From NCBI GenBank assembly GCA_902805935.1, contig CADCUR010000044.1, forward strand, positions 1-39,458: a DNA stretch of 39,458 nucleotides. The letters are read 5' to 3'. This DNA comes from an uncultured Pyrinomonadaceae bacterium. Lineage in GTDB: Bacteria; Acidobacteriota; Blastocatellia; Pyrinomonadales; Pyrinomonadaceae. A program made the translations under genes and the position numbers. Position 1 is the first letter of the stretch, and each line of letters opens with the position of its first letter. Shown here piece by piece: positions 1 through 8,439 of the stretch. The notes beneath the pieces were generated by a model. That model was not told the DNA's origin. It did not search any database and worked only from the letters and a program-made list of their open reading frames with translations.

Positions 1-555
1 TTTTTCTGTCGGCGACTCATAATTAGACCTCCGGCGAAGATTATGAACCAAGACGGACAAAATGGCTATCTAATTGTCAAATGACCCACTAGTGTTCTGA
101 GCATTTGAAAATTCGGCGAATGTTATTACAACTCAGACCTTCATCTCTGTAACCGCTTCTATGATAAACCTTCCAAACCGAGTTTGAAAAAGCAGTCTCT
201 GATTAGAAAAAGCGAGATTCAAGAATCTCGGTTGCATGTCACTGAAGCGCAAACGCACATACGGAAGGCTTTTCGGCAAAACAACCTTCGGGTGTAATGA
301 CCAAGCATAACGCAGTTTCCCCGAATTCCTTTGTTTACTTACATTCGAAATCCCACGAGTTATCAAACGATTACTGCTTTGCAGCTCAGCTTTTCGCCCT
401 TTGTTTCAACCCTTGAGGCAAACTTGAGATTTGAGGTTGATTAAATTTCAACCAGAGCCGAAATCCGGTCAAGAAATTCTCAAGACGCAAGCATTAATCT
501 TCTCGCATAGTAGTTTGAAACAGTTTAATAACAAGGAAAATAAAGAGAAAAAGAT
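1..555. other. Left-edge non-coding stretch and leader of the first S8 gene
   Basis: I find no convincing gene here. One open frame on the minus strand (133-366) starts at TTG, has no Shine-Dalgarno sequence and resembles no family I know. Visible structure is limited to two small inverted repeats. One is an 8-bp arm hairpin at 213-230 (CGAGATTC / GAATCTCG, loop AA). The other is a 6-bp arm repeat (GGTTGA / TCAACC) near 435-455. Either could lie in the untranslated leader of the peptidase that starts at 556. Confidence 0.5.
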
Positions 556-3093
556 ATGAAGATGAAACGCAACCAATTATTTCGCAAATTTTCAAGTTTT
601 TTATTAGCCGTCGCAGTCGTCGGCGTTTTGTTCGCGCAAGCGCAGGCGGCAACGCTCAGTACGAAGCTGCAAAATCAATTGCCGAGTCTCGCCGATTCGG
701 CTTCAGTCGGGATGACGATCGTCGCTTTTAACACTTCCAACGGATTGCAGGCATCGCATTTAAATGTTTTGCGCGCCGTCGGCGTGAACGGCGGGCGCAC
801 TTTCCCGACTCTGGGAATGGTAGCGATGCCTTTGACAGCCGGACAAGTCCGCGCCTTGAACGCGAATCCGGCGGTGCGTTCGCTCTGGTCGAACGACCGG
901 CTTTTTTTATATATGAATCAGGCACGCGCCCTCACCGGAGTTGACCGCGTTCGCTCGACAACCGCTTTTAGCACCGCCAACGGCGGAATGCCGGTTTCGG
1001 GCGCAGGCGATTTTTCGGTGATGGTCATTGATTCGGGCGTTGACGCGACACACGCCGATTTGCAGTTCGGCACGAAAGTCATCCAAAATGTTCATCCTTT
1101 AACCGGAACCGATACGGTCGAAGGATTTACGCCGAACGTCTCGCTTGAAAACGTGCCGAACACCGACCAGACCGTGGGACACGGAACGCATTGCGCAGGA
1201 ATTATCGGCGGCTCGGGCGTTCGTTCGGGCGGAACATACGCCGGCGTCGCTCCGGGCGTGAAGCTGATCGGCGCTGGACTCGGCGCTGGACTTTTCGTTC
1301 TTAATGCCGTTGGCGCGTGGGAATATGGTTTGGCGAATCAATACCGCTACAATATCCGCGTCGTCTCGAATTCCTACGGCAGCGACGGACCGTTTAACCC
1401 GGACAATCCGATTAACATCGCCAGCAAAGCCGCTTACGACCGCAACATCGCCGTCGTTTTCGCGGGCGGAAATTCCGGTCCGACGAAAAACACTTATAAC
1501 CCGTATGCCAAAGCTCCATGGGTCATCGGCGTTGCCGCCGGAACCAAAGAAGGCGATTTAGCCGACTTCTCGTCGCGCGGCACTCCGCAAGCGGAACGTC
1601 TGACGAACAGCGACCCGCTTGATGATTTCGACGCTCCGGTAATTACCGCGCCCGGCACGGGACGCGCCTTGGAATCAAGTCTGACCCGTTTCGGCTTTAC
1701 GACCGATATCGTTTCGACGCGCTCGACATCTAACATTACCGCCAACGGCACGACCGCCGACGCGGAACTCGCGCCGGCAATGATTCCGTTTTACACACAG
1801 ATTTCCGGCACTTCGATGGCGACGCCGTTTATTTCCGGCGTGATCGCCTTGATGCTCGACGCCGACCCGACTTTGAGCGTGGACGAAATCCGCAGTATTT
1901 TAACCACCACGGCGACCAAAATGCCGGGCAGAGCCGATTGGGAAGTCGGAGCGGGATATGTCAACGCTTACGCCGCCGTTGATAAAGTTTTCAATCGCAC
2001 ACGCGGTTATGCCAATTTTCAGGATCAAACCTTTAATACGGTCTTCGGCGAAGAACGACCGCCGCAGCAAGCATTTAACATTGATTTCAATCCGGCGTTT
2101 TCCGGTCCGACTTCATCGAACGCCAGAACTTTCACGGTCGAACCCGGAATGAACGTGCTTGACGTTTTCGCTACCGTTAACGATGCGGCTGGAGAAGGTC
2201 TGGGCAATGTCGTCGGACTTCGCCTGACATCGCCGAGCGGCGTCAGATATTCAAGCTCGCTCGATTTGCCGGTTATCGGCTCGCTGGCTCGGCAGGTTGT
2301 CGTCCAGAATCCGGAAGCCGGACAGTGGACGATAGAAGTTCGCGGGGCTAGCGGATTGGCGGCGGCACCCGTTGGTTCGCCGCAGCAAATCGCTCTGCCG
2401 GGTCCGGTCAACGGCACGGTTACTCAAATCAAATACATTCTACCGACTATCGCCGACATCAACGGGCATCCGGCGCAGGCGGCAATCGAAGCGGCTCTTA
2501 AAAACCGCGTGATTGATACTTTCTCTGACGGTAATTTTCGCCCGGATATAAATGTGACGCGCGAAGATTTCGCCCGTGTTCTGGTTTATAACACAAGCCT
2601 TCGTCAATCGCTCGGCGCGACTGCTCGTTTCTCAGATGTGACCGGAGAAATGGCACGAATCGCCGAAGCCGTCACGACCAAGGGTTCGACTTTGCGCGGC
2701 TACAACTTCACGTCGCTGGGCTTGATGAATGCAAACGGTTCGACGTTTAATCCGGCGGGCATCATCAGCCGCCTCGATTTAGCCGTCGCGCTCGTCCGCG
2801 CACTCGGTTCCGACGCCGAGGCGCAGAACAGAGCCGGAACGAATGTGACGGTCGTTTACAATGGTCAAACATTAACTTTGACGGACAACGCGGAAATTCC
2901 GGCGGCGATGCGCGGATACGTGCAGCTTGCACTCGACAAAGGCATTCTGCAGGCGTTCTACACGCTGGAACAAGGTCCGTTCGATTTTGAGCCGACCTTG
3001 AAAGCCCGCGTTAAAGCGAACGACGCGACGACGAGAGCATTTCTGGCTTATGCCTTGAACAATTACCGCGGGCGTTTTATTACCGGCAATTAA
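556..3093 (+). CDS. Secreted subtilisin-like serine peptidase (S8) with three C-terminal SLH-like repeats
   Basis: Extracellular or cell-surface endopeptidase of family S8. The protein is 845 aa, with a signal peptide ending near AQA (about residues 1-31) and a propeptide-like region to about residue 120. The catalytic domain shows Asp159 (VIDSGVDATH), His209 (GHGTHCAG), oxyanion Asn306 (GGNSG) and Ser420 (GTSMATP), so the triad is complete. After a beta-rich domain (about 510-625), three SLH-like repeats follow at roughly 633-680 (with FSDGNFRPD and TREDFARVL), 690-752 and 780-840. SLH domains usually tether proteins to the cell envelope, so this may be a surface-anchored protease. The start is followed by basic residues and a hydrophobic core; the Shine-Dalgarno is weak, and an ATG two codons downstream (562) is possible. 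A terminator follows the stop, so it is probably monocistronic. A second S8 gene lies directly downstream. Confidence 0.93.
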   Translation: MKMKRNQLFRKFSSFLLAVAVVGVLFAQAQAATLSTKLQNQLPSLADSASVGMTIVAFNTSNGLQASHLNVLRAVGVNGGRTFPTLGMVAMPLTAGQVRALNANPAVRSLWSNDRLFLYMNQARALTGVDRVRSTTAFSTANGGMPVSGAGDFSVMVIDSGVDATHADLQFGTKVIQNVHPLTGTDTVEGFTPNVSLENVPNTDQTVGHGTHCAGIIGGSGVRSGGTYAGVAPGVKLIGAGLGAGLFVLNAVGAWEYGLANQYRYNIRVVSNSYGSDGPFNPDNPINIASKAAYDRNIAVVFAGGNSGPTKNTYNPYAKAPWVIGVAAGTKEGDLADFSSRGTPQAERLTNSDPLDDFDAPVITAPGTGRALESSLTRFGFTTDIVSTRSTSNITANGTTADAELAPAMIPFYTQISGTSMATPFISGVIALMLDADPTLSVDEIRSILTTTATKMPGRADWEVGAGYVNAYAAVDKVFNRTRGYANFQDQTFNTVFGEERPPQQAFNIDFNPAFSGPTSSNARTFTVEPGMNVLDVFATVNDAAGEGLGNVVGLRLTSPSGVRYSSSLDLPVIGSLARQVVVQNPEAGQWTIEVRGASGLAAAPVGSPQQIALPGPVNGTVTQIKYILPTIADINGHPAQAAIEAALKNRVIDTFSDGNFRPDINVTREDFARVLVYNTSLRQSLGATARFSDVTGEMARIAEAVTTKGSTLRGYNFTSLGLMNANGSTFNPAGIISRLDLAVALVRALGSDAEAQNRAGTNVTVVYNGQTLTLTDNAEIPAAMRGYVQLALDKGILQAFYTLEQGPFDFEPTLKARVKANDATTRAFLAYALNNYRGRFITGN

Positions 3094-3161
3094 AACGAAT
3101 CGAGAGATTGTCGCGACAATCGAATGGTGAGTCGGGACTCGAAATTCTAAAACTTCATTGC

Positions 3162-3193
3162 AGAGAGCGGAAAAATTTCCGCTCTCTTTTTTT
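3162..3193 (+). terminator. Intrinsic terminator after the first S8 peptidase
   Basis: Perfect 12-bp inverted repeat, AGAGAGCGGAAA at 3162-3173 and its complement at 3176-3187, followed by a run of T to 3193. Its position 69 bases past the stop and the U-tract on the plus strand fit a rho-independent terminator. Confidence 0.85.
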
Positions 3194-3244
3194 GTTTGCT
3201 CTTTTGCTTTACCGCCGACCGCGCGACTAATTTTATGCATATTG

Positions 3245-3280
3245 GGTTTAATACCCCCTCAGCTTGCTGCGGCTTTATAC
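3245..3280. repeat. REP-like palindromic element downstream of the first S8 gene
   Basis: Non-coding segment with an imperfect hairpin centred on GCAGC/GCTGC-like arms (CAGCTTGCTG at 3260-3269) preceded by GGTTTAATACCCCC. The layout (TTTAAT lead, C-rich arm, short loop, G-rich arm) resembles bacterial REP elements. Related sequence occurs after the second S8 gene at 5967-6043. The rest of the 3194-3491 gap shows nothing else I can support. Confidence 0.4.
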
Positions 3281-3491
3281 TGTTATTGAATTTTACCTCG
3301 CATTTACAGCCATTGCCATTTGCTGCCAACCTCACGGTTTCTTTAGGGAAAAATGTTCTCAACTTTTACTCAAGTCCGACTCTTTAATATCAAAATACGT
3401 TATAGAGGAAATTTTCTTTAAAGACGGTGCTGCTTGGAAATAGTCGGAGAAGCGACAGCAGAGAATTTTAGTTAATACTCGGAGATTTGAG

Positions 3492-5900
3492 ATGAAGACA
3501 TTATTTTCAATAATTTTTTTACTGTTAATTTTGACAATTGGACAAACGACCGCTTTAGCTGCGCCTTCGATTGACCGTTTGCTGCGCGAGCAAATCACCG
3601 CTGCGCCGCTTCAATCAAAGCCGGTCGTCATTACGTTCGACCACAAGCCGACAAACGCCGATTTTCTTTTCCTAAGATCGCTCGGCATTATGGGCGGTCA
3701 GGTTCTGCGCGAGCTTCCGATCATCTTAACAAAAATCAACGCCAATCAATTTAATGTCTTAAAGACGAAAAGCGGCATTCGCTCGCTTTACGCCAATCAT
3801 ATTTTCAGGGCGTTCGACAGTCAGAGCAATAAATTTATCGGCGTCAGCAAATTGGAAATTGACAGCGAAGTAACGACTCGTAACGGCGGTCTTCCGGTTT
3901 CGGGAAAAAATATCGGCGTGGCTTACATTGACACCGGAATTGACGCGACGCATCCCGACCTGAAGCTCGGAGAAAACGTCATTCAAAATGTTATTTTCCC
4001 GACCGCTCAAGTGCCGCTCAACCTGCCATCCGAGTTCATACCAATTCTGCCAATTGAAAACCAACCGATGACCGACATCGAAGGCGGTCACGGAACTTTC
4101 GGCGCGGGCGTTTTGGCGGGAACCGGCGCGGCTTCGGGCGGTTTTTATCGCGGCGTCGCGCCGAATGCGAAGTTAATCGGTTTGACTGCCGGCAATGACG
4201 CCGGTCTTTCGACTTTCGCTATTGTGCAGGCACTCGATTACGCGCTCGTCACACAGTTTCTCTATAACATTCGCGTTTGCAATAATTCTTACGGAACGAC
4301 GCTGGCTGATTATCCGTATGACCCGCTCGACCCGATTAACACGGCGACCAGAATGATGCACGACCGTAACATCACGGTTGTTTTTGCCGCCGGGAACGAC
4401 GGCGAAGGCACGGATAAAATCAATCCGTTCTCCGTTGCGCCGTGGGTGATTTCCGTCGCGGCTGGCGAAAAACACGGACTCGGAACGCCCGCCGGATTTT
4501 CCTCGCGCGGCAATGATAACGGAACCGGCACGGACACTCCCGGACAGCCCGCCGACGAGTTTGCTTCGCCGAATCTGCGACCGGACATTACCGGTTCGGG
4601 CGTTGACATGAAAAGCACGCGTTCGAAAGGTCCGGGCGTCACGAATGTTGTCGGAACGATTCCGCTTTTCGTCGGGGCAAACGACCTTTCAACTATTCCG
4701 CCCGCATTTCTGCCGTTTTACACGACATCGCAGGGAACGAGTTTTTCGACTCCTCAGGTATCCGGCGTAGTGGCAATGATGCTCGAAGCGAATCCGCTTT
4801 TGACGCCCGATCAGGTTGTAACAATCTTGCGACAACAGGCGACGCCGATGCCTTATGAGGAACGAGTCGTCGGCGCGGGATACGTTGACGCGCATAATGC
4901 CGTTCGCGCGGCGTTGAATTTAGCGGCGGTTCCGCATCCGGCAAATTTGTTTCCTTCAAATGATCCGAATGCGCCGCAAATTGTTGATCCGACAGATGAC
5001 CAATTGGGAACTACGGCGCAGGACATTCGTCAGGGAAAATTTGTTTACGATTCGGTGTCGAATGAAGTTGTTTATACATTGATGCTCGCTGATCTTTCGG
5101 TCAGAACGCCGAATATGCGTTGGTCCATGATTTCCAAATTCGGCGCGACCGAAATTTTTGTCACGACTTCGGTTGACGAAACCGCGACGACTTACGAATA
5201 CGGCAAAATAACGACTCTCGCCACCGGAACGCGCAATCAGGAAACAATCGGTGCGGTGGACTCGGGTGTCATCGAGGGCAATCAAATAATAATTCGTCTC
5301 GGATTAAATAAAATTAACCAGGCGGTCGGAACGAATGTGCTTGGAACAACCTCGACCGGCACGCAGGCGCAATCGCAAATCTTAATCGGTTCGTCTCTGT
5401 CGGGCGGTTTGTTGCTTAACTCAGACGCAGCCTCCGGTTCGGATTTCGCGTTAAACGGTCAGCCGAATCCAGACCCAACACCAACGCCGACGCCGACTGT
5501 AACTCCTACTCCAACGCCGACCCCAGAACCGACGCCGACGGCTACTCCAACTCCTGAGCCGACGCCAACGCCTCAGCCAACGCCGTCACCGACCCCAACG
5601 CCGGTGAACGAAACCAGCAAGTTTGAGGAACGTTATTCGGGTACGATGAATGCCGGTCAAAACCTGTCGGAAATTGCCCTTAGCGTTCGTCGTTCAACAC
5701 TTGACGCTCAAATCAACCAGAATTACGGCAACCAGGAATTGGTTTTAGAATTGCTCGACGGCAATCGAAATCTAATAGCCACTGCTGTAAACAAAAAGAT
5801 TGTGTTGAACGGATTGAGTAACGGAACATACTATTATCGCGTGCGCGGTAATACCAATCGGGCGGTTGATTTTACAATTAAAAGCAGTCAGGGCAGATAG
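3492..5900 (+). CDS. Secreted subtilisin-like serine peptidase (S8) with Pro/Thr-rich linker
   Basis: Second family S8 endopeptidase, 802 aa, paralogous to the upstream gene. The start has a good Shine-Dalgarno (GGAG at 3481-3484) and a signal peptide ending near ALAAP. The catalytic residues read Asp147 ([11 protein letters not shown]), His200 (GGHGTFGAG), oxyanion Asn302 (AAGNDG) and Ser417 (GTSFSTP). In the His motif the second histidine of the usual HGTH is Phe, but the catalytic one is kept. After residue 490 comes a beta-rich region, then a linker of about 48 residues made almost only of Pro and Thr with a few Glu (about 659-706), then a C-terminal beta domain of about 95 residues resembling a bacterial pre-peptidase (PPC-like) domain. 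It lacks the SLH repeats of its neighbour, so it is more likely freely secreted. A terminator follows. Confidence 0.92.
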   Translation: MKTLFSIIFLLLILTIGQTTALAAPSIDRLLREQITAAPLQSKPVVITFDHKPTNADFLFLRSLGIMGGQVLRELPIILTKINANQFNVLKTKSGIRSLYANHIFRAFDSQSNKFIGVSKLEIDSEVTTRNGGLPVSGKNIGVAYIDTGIDATHPDLKLGENVIQNVIFPTAQVPLNLPSEFIPILPIENQPMTDIEGGHGTFGAGVLAGTGAASGGFYRGVAPNAKLIGLTAGNDAGLSTFAIVQALDYALVTQFLYNIRVCNNSYGTTLADYPYDPLDPINTATRMMHDRNITVVFAAGNDGEGTDKINPFSVAPWVISVAAGEKHGLGTPAGFSSRGNDNGTGTDTPGQPADEFASPNLRPDITGSGVDMKSTRSKGPGVTNVVGTIPLFVGANDLSTIPPAFLPFYTTSQGTSFSTPQVSGVVAMMLEANPLLTPDQVVTILRQQATPMPYEERVVGAGYVDAHNAVRAALNLAAVPHPANLFPSNDPNAPQIVDPTDDQLGTTAQDIRQGKFVYDSVSNEVVYTLMLADLSVRTPNMRWSMISKFGATEIFVTTSVDETATTYEYGKITTLATGTRNQETIGAVDSGVIEGNQIIIRLGLNKINQAVGTNVLGTTSTGTQAQSQILIGSSLSGGLLLNSDAASGSDFALNGQPNPDPTPTPTPTVTPTPTPTPEPTPTATPTPEPTPTPQPTPSPTPTPVNETSKFEERYSGTMNAGQNLSEIALSVRRSTLDAQINQNYGNQELVLELLDGNRNLIATAVNKKIVLNGLSNGTYYYRVRGNTNRAVDFTIKSSQGR
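5470..5606 (+). repeat. Low-complexity Pro/Thr codon repeat inside the S8 gene
   Basis: Tandem, imperfect repeats of CCGACG / CCAACG / CCTACT units encoding (PT)n with occasional PEPT. They form the flexible linker between the catalytic part and the C-terminal domain. Such tracts can change length by slippage, so this region could vary between strains. Confidence 0.85.
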
Positions 5901-5920
5901 CCAACATTCGATTCTGAATC

Positions 5921-5951
5921 AAAAAGCTGTCGAATTTTTTGACAGCTTTTT
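5921..5951 (+). terminator. Intrinsic terminator after the second S8 peptidase
   Basis: Perfect 11-bp inverted repeat: AAAAAGCTGTC at 5921-5931 and GACAGCTTTTT at 5941-5951, loop of 9 bases. It lies 20 bases past the stop and ends in T residues. Confidence 0.85.
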
Positions 5952-5966
5952 ATTCGTTCCTTGTGG

Positions 5967-6043
5967 GTTTAATTCCTCTTGGCTCTGCCACGAAAATAAG
6001 GAAAAAGATTTTTCCGATTCAATTCCTACCGGCTCTGCCGCGA
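5967..6043. repeat. Two-copy imperfect direct repeat, REP-like
   Basis: A 23-base unit at 5971-5993 (AATTCCTCTTGGCTCTGCCA...) recurs at 6021-6043 with four mismatches, spaced exactly 50 bases. Each copy holds a small GGC-TCT-GCC palindrome and is preceded by a (T/C)AATT lead similar to the element at 3245-3280. No coding sequence spans it. The remaining bases to 6134 contain only a weak TGCCAA/TTGGCA repeat (6096-6124), a possible terminator for the facing gene. Confidence 0.4.
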
Positions 6044-6134
6044 GAAAAATTTAATAATTTCGCATAAAAACGCAAAAGCGAAATCACTCATTTTATGCCA
6101 AAAACCAAACTTGCCGTGTTGGCAATCGTTCGTT

Positions 6135-7100
6135 TTATGTCCGCCGATTTTCGGCGAGCTTCACAGTTCTGTAACCGACTTGATTGAGCGCCGTCCGCGT
6201 TCCTTTTAATAGCCGGTCGATATGTTCAATTTTTTGCACGCCGACGACGAAAGCGTCAACCACGCCCGATTCTATCTGAAATTTAAAGCATTCATCGGGC
6301 GTTAAAGCATCATTTCCCTCGACCAGAGAACCTTGCCCGACGACTTTCATCCCGATCATTCCCTGACCTTTGCGGCGCATTTTCTCGAAAAGCGAACCGG
6401 CTGTTTTTACGTCGGCGTCCATATGCGACTGGCGGCTGTTCCAGCGCACCATATTGATTTGCACCCAATCGCTTGCCGCCGCTGCTTCAAGCGCGACGAA
6501 GCTGTGACAGGTGACGCCGTGCGAGCGGATTTTTCCGGCTTTTTTGGCTTCGGCGAAAACTTCCATTACTTCCTGAAAGCGTGTCGTCCAATCGGCTTCG
6601 GTAACGTTATGAATTATGAGCGAGTCAATATAATCGGTATTGAGTTCTTTCAGAAAACGGTCAATGTCGGCGCGTGCTTCTTTGGCTCGGCGACTAGTTG
6701 ATTTGGTTTGAATCACATATTTATCGCGCCCGACGCCCGTCATCGCCTTTGTAAAAAACGGATGCGAGCCGTATTGGTCGGCGAGGTCGAAAAAGTTAAT
6801 TCCGTTGTCGAAAGCGTGGCGCATTTGCTTTGTAAATTCGGCTTGACCGAGACGGGTTTGATTTGACGCCCGCGCCCAGCCGCCGCTGCCCGTGCCGATT
6901 CCGACGAGGCTGACTTTGATGCCGCTTTTGCCGAGCGAGACTTGATCAATCGGGCTTTTAATCGTCGAATCAATCGTAAAATCGCCGTTTCGATGCTGGC
7001 TATTTGTAGTCTGTCCGTCCCATAATAACGCGCCCGCCGTCACTGCTCCCGTTCCGCCGATGACTGCGCCGATAAACTCTCGACGATTTAACTTTCGCAT
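6135..7100 (-). CDS. Tat-exported aldo/keto reductase
   Basis: NAD(P)H-dependent oxidoreductase of the aldo/keto reductase superfamily. I place the start at the ATG at 7100 (321 aa). A longer frame from a TTG at 7136 would only add residues in front of the signal. The N-terminus has a twin-arginine motif (NRREFIGAVIGG) and a hydrophobic stretch, so export as a folded protein is likely. The AKR catalytic tetrad is visible as Asp105 (FFDLADQYG), Tyr110, Lys133 (VIQTKS) and His164 (LIIHN). Length and barrel pattern fit the family. The substrate is unknown. The gene is transcribed away from the small secreted-protein gene at 7404. Confidence 0.88.
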   Translation of the reverse strand: MRKLNRREFIGAVIGGTGAVTAGALLWDGQTTNSQHRNGDFTIDSTIKSPIDQVSLGKSGIKVSLVGIGTGSGGWARASNQTRLGQAEFTKQMRHAFDNGINFFDLADQYGSHPFFTKAMTGVGRDKYVIQTKSTSRRAKEARADIDRFLKELNTDYIDSLIIHNVTEADWTTRFQEVMEVFAEAKKAGKIRSHGVTCHSFVALEAAAASDWVQINMVRWNSRQSHMDADVKTAGSLFEKMRRKGQGMIGMKVVGQGSLVEGNDALTPDECFKFQIESGVVDAFVVGVQKIEHIDRLLKGTRTALNQVGYRTVKLAENRRT

Positions 7101-7403
7101 AAATTTTTCTCGTTCTAACAAATTTTCCTGAATCAAAAAGCTGACAGAATGTTTTGCTTATTATGTTATTCAATAACGACAAATGTTTCAATGGTTTTTC
7201 GTTCCGAAGCCCCGCCGCCAAATTATTTGTGTTGTCGGAGCAATTGCCCTGTGTTAAATTTAAGCTCTATCGGCGAATTTCAGACGAAAGCGGTTGGGTA
7301 AATTTCTAAAGTGATTTACAAATCAATCAAATTTCGAGGAGTTTCAAAAAGCCAATTTTAAACTTTTCGCAATTAATATTTTCGCAATTAAGGAGTCTGC
7401 AAA
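7101..7403. other. Divergent intergenic region with a tandem 15-base repeat
   Basis: Separates the aldo/keto reductase from the + strand gene at 7404. A 13-base word, TTTTCGCAATTAA, occurs at 7364-7376 and again at 7379-7391, a 15-base period, ending at the Shine-Dalgarno of the + gene. It could be a tandem operator or translational control site. No strong promoter was recognised. Confidence 0.45.
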
Positions 7404-7994
7404 ATGATGAGAAAATTTCTTTTAACGATTTTTTTGCTCGGCGCGTTTGTCGCCGCGACTCCGGCTCAATCCAAAGCCGACCAAACAATCGCCAATGCCC
7501 GCGACGAATTTTTCGATATTAAAAATCGTTCGATTGAAATGGAACGAATGAAACGCGAAGCTTATAAACTAAAGTTCAGCGAAAATTTCACGCTCAAATT
7601 CCCGGAGATTAAAGAGGATTTTGAACGAATCCAAAAGATAAACGACGAGCTTCTTAAACTAACCGCCGCGAAAACGTCTTTGAATAATTCAACTGTTTCC
7701 AAATTTGTTTCGGAAATAAATCGCCGCGCCGTGCGTCTTCGGTCAAATTTATTTCCGGCTGAACCCGAACGGAAAAAAGAGGCAAAAAACAAACAACCGA
7801 TCAGCGTCGAATCCAAAGACGTAAGAACGCTGCTCGCCGTTCTGGACGAATCCATCAACAGCTTCGTTCACAGTTCTTTGTTCCAAAACATCAATCTCGT
7901 CAATATGGCAGATTCGCTTAAAGCTCAGAAAGATTTGGAGGCAATCATTAACGCCAGCAGCACGATTGAAGCGAAAACAAAAAATGCCGGATGA
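7404..7994 (+). CDS. Small secreted protein of an unrecognised family (paralogue of 20517-21173)
   Basis: 196 aa with a signal peptide (basic start, hydrophobic core, cleavage near TPAQS). The start is fixed by a strong AGGAG at 7391-7395. I do not recognise the family. The mature part is highly charged and probably helical. It shares clear blocks with the protein at 20517-21173: RSxEMxRxxRxA near the N-terminus, a (F/Y)ERIQ block, EINRxAxRLxSNLFPAxP in the middle, and a C-terminal LDxxIxSFxxSSxFQN block followed by KAxxDLExII. The Lys/Glu-rich spacer after SNLFPA differs most in length. No catalytic motif is seen. A binding or structural envelope role is possible, but this is a guess. Confidence 0.75.
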   Translation: MMRKFLLTIFLLGAFVAATPAQSKADQTIANARDEFFDIKNRSIEMERMKREAYKLKFSENFTLKFPEIKEDFERIQKINDELLKLTAAKTSLNNSTVSKFVSEINRRAVRLRSNLFPAEPERKKEAKNKQPISVESKDVRTLLAVLDESINSFVHSSLFQNINLVNMADSLKAQKDLEAIINASSTIEAKTKNAG

Positions 7995-7998
7995 CAAA

Positions 7999-8439
7999 TT
8001 AACGTTTTTTATTTGTCGTCATTGCAGTCGAATCGGAAGTTTTAACCGTTTCGCTTCCAGCTGGAACGTTGGATTTGCGCTGCCTTTCCGCCGACCCGCC
8101 GGGGATTAAATCGGTGAGATGGCTTTCTGGTCAACCAGAATTGTCAGCGGCACGCTTAACTCGTTAGTCGCGTAAATGTTTTCGATTGCCGTTACGCCGC
8201 CGATTAAATTCGGATATGCGACGCGCTTGCTTGCAATGTAACCTTTGACGGTCGCGTCTTTTTTCATACTTCAATCCGTTCGGTTTTCAAGTCTTTGCCG
8301 AGTCCGAATAAAAGGCGCGAATCGTGCTGCGAGATGAAACCCGAACCGCCCGATTTGATTTTCGTCAGCGTTCGGGCAGAAGTTTTCACGCGCACGATAT
8401 TTTTCCGACAAAGTAAATCCGGTTGCCGGATTTTATCGT
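7999..8439 (-). pseudogene. Decayed CRTAC1/ASPIC-UnbV gene with redoxin-like C-terminus
   Basis: No open gene spans this stretch, but the minus strand translates, in several frames, to recognisable pieces. At 8264-8398 one frame reads RVKTSARTLTKIKSGG then SGFISQHDSRLLFGLGKD and IEV, which matches the ASPIC/UnbV signature of the intact proteins at 21215 and 22954 (SYLSQND-RLHFGL). That frame ends in TGA at 8264-8266. A second frame (8106-8267) gives a 53-residue piece with YPNLIGG, NIYATNELSVPLTILVDQ, resembling the C-terminal half of TlpA/redoxin-like domains. A further shift continues as DLIPGGSAERQRKS to a stop at 7999. The remnant sits directly behind the ROK regulator stop (8440). I infer a third CRTAC1 copy that lost its 5' part and collected frameshifts. 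The redoxin assignment is less certain than the ASPIC one. Confidence 0.62.

Noticed and set aside
133-366. Minus-strand open frame of 77 codons at the left edge
   Set aside because: TTG start, no ribosome site, arginine-rich composition and no family resemblance; it is probably chance in non-coding DNA.
5470-5606. Possible CRISPR-like or minisatellite array
   Set aside because: The repeats are in frame codons for a Pro/Thr linker within an intact peptidase gene, without spacers.
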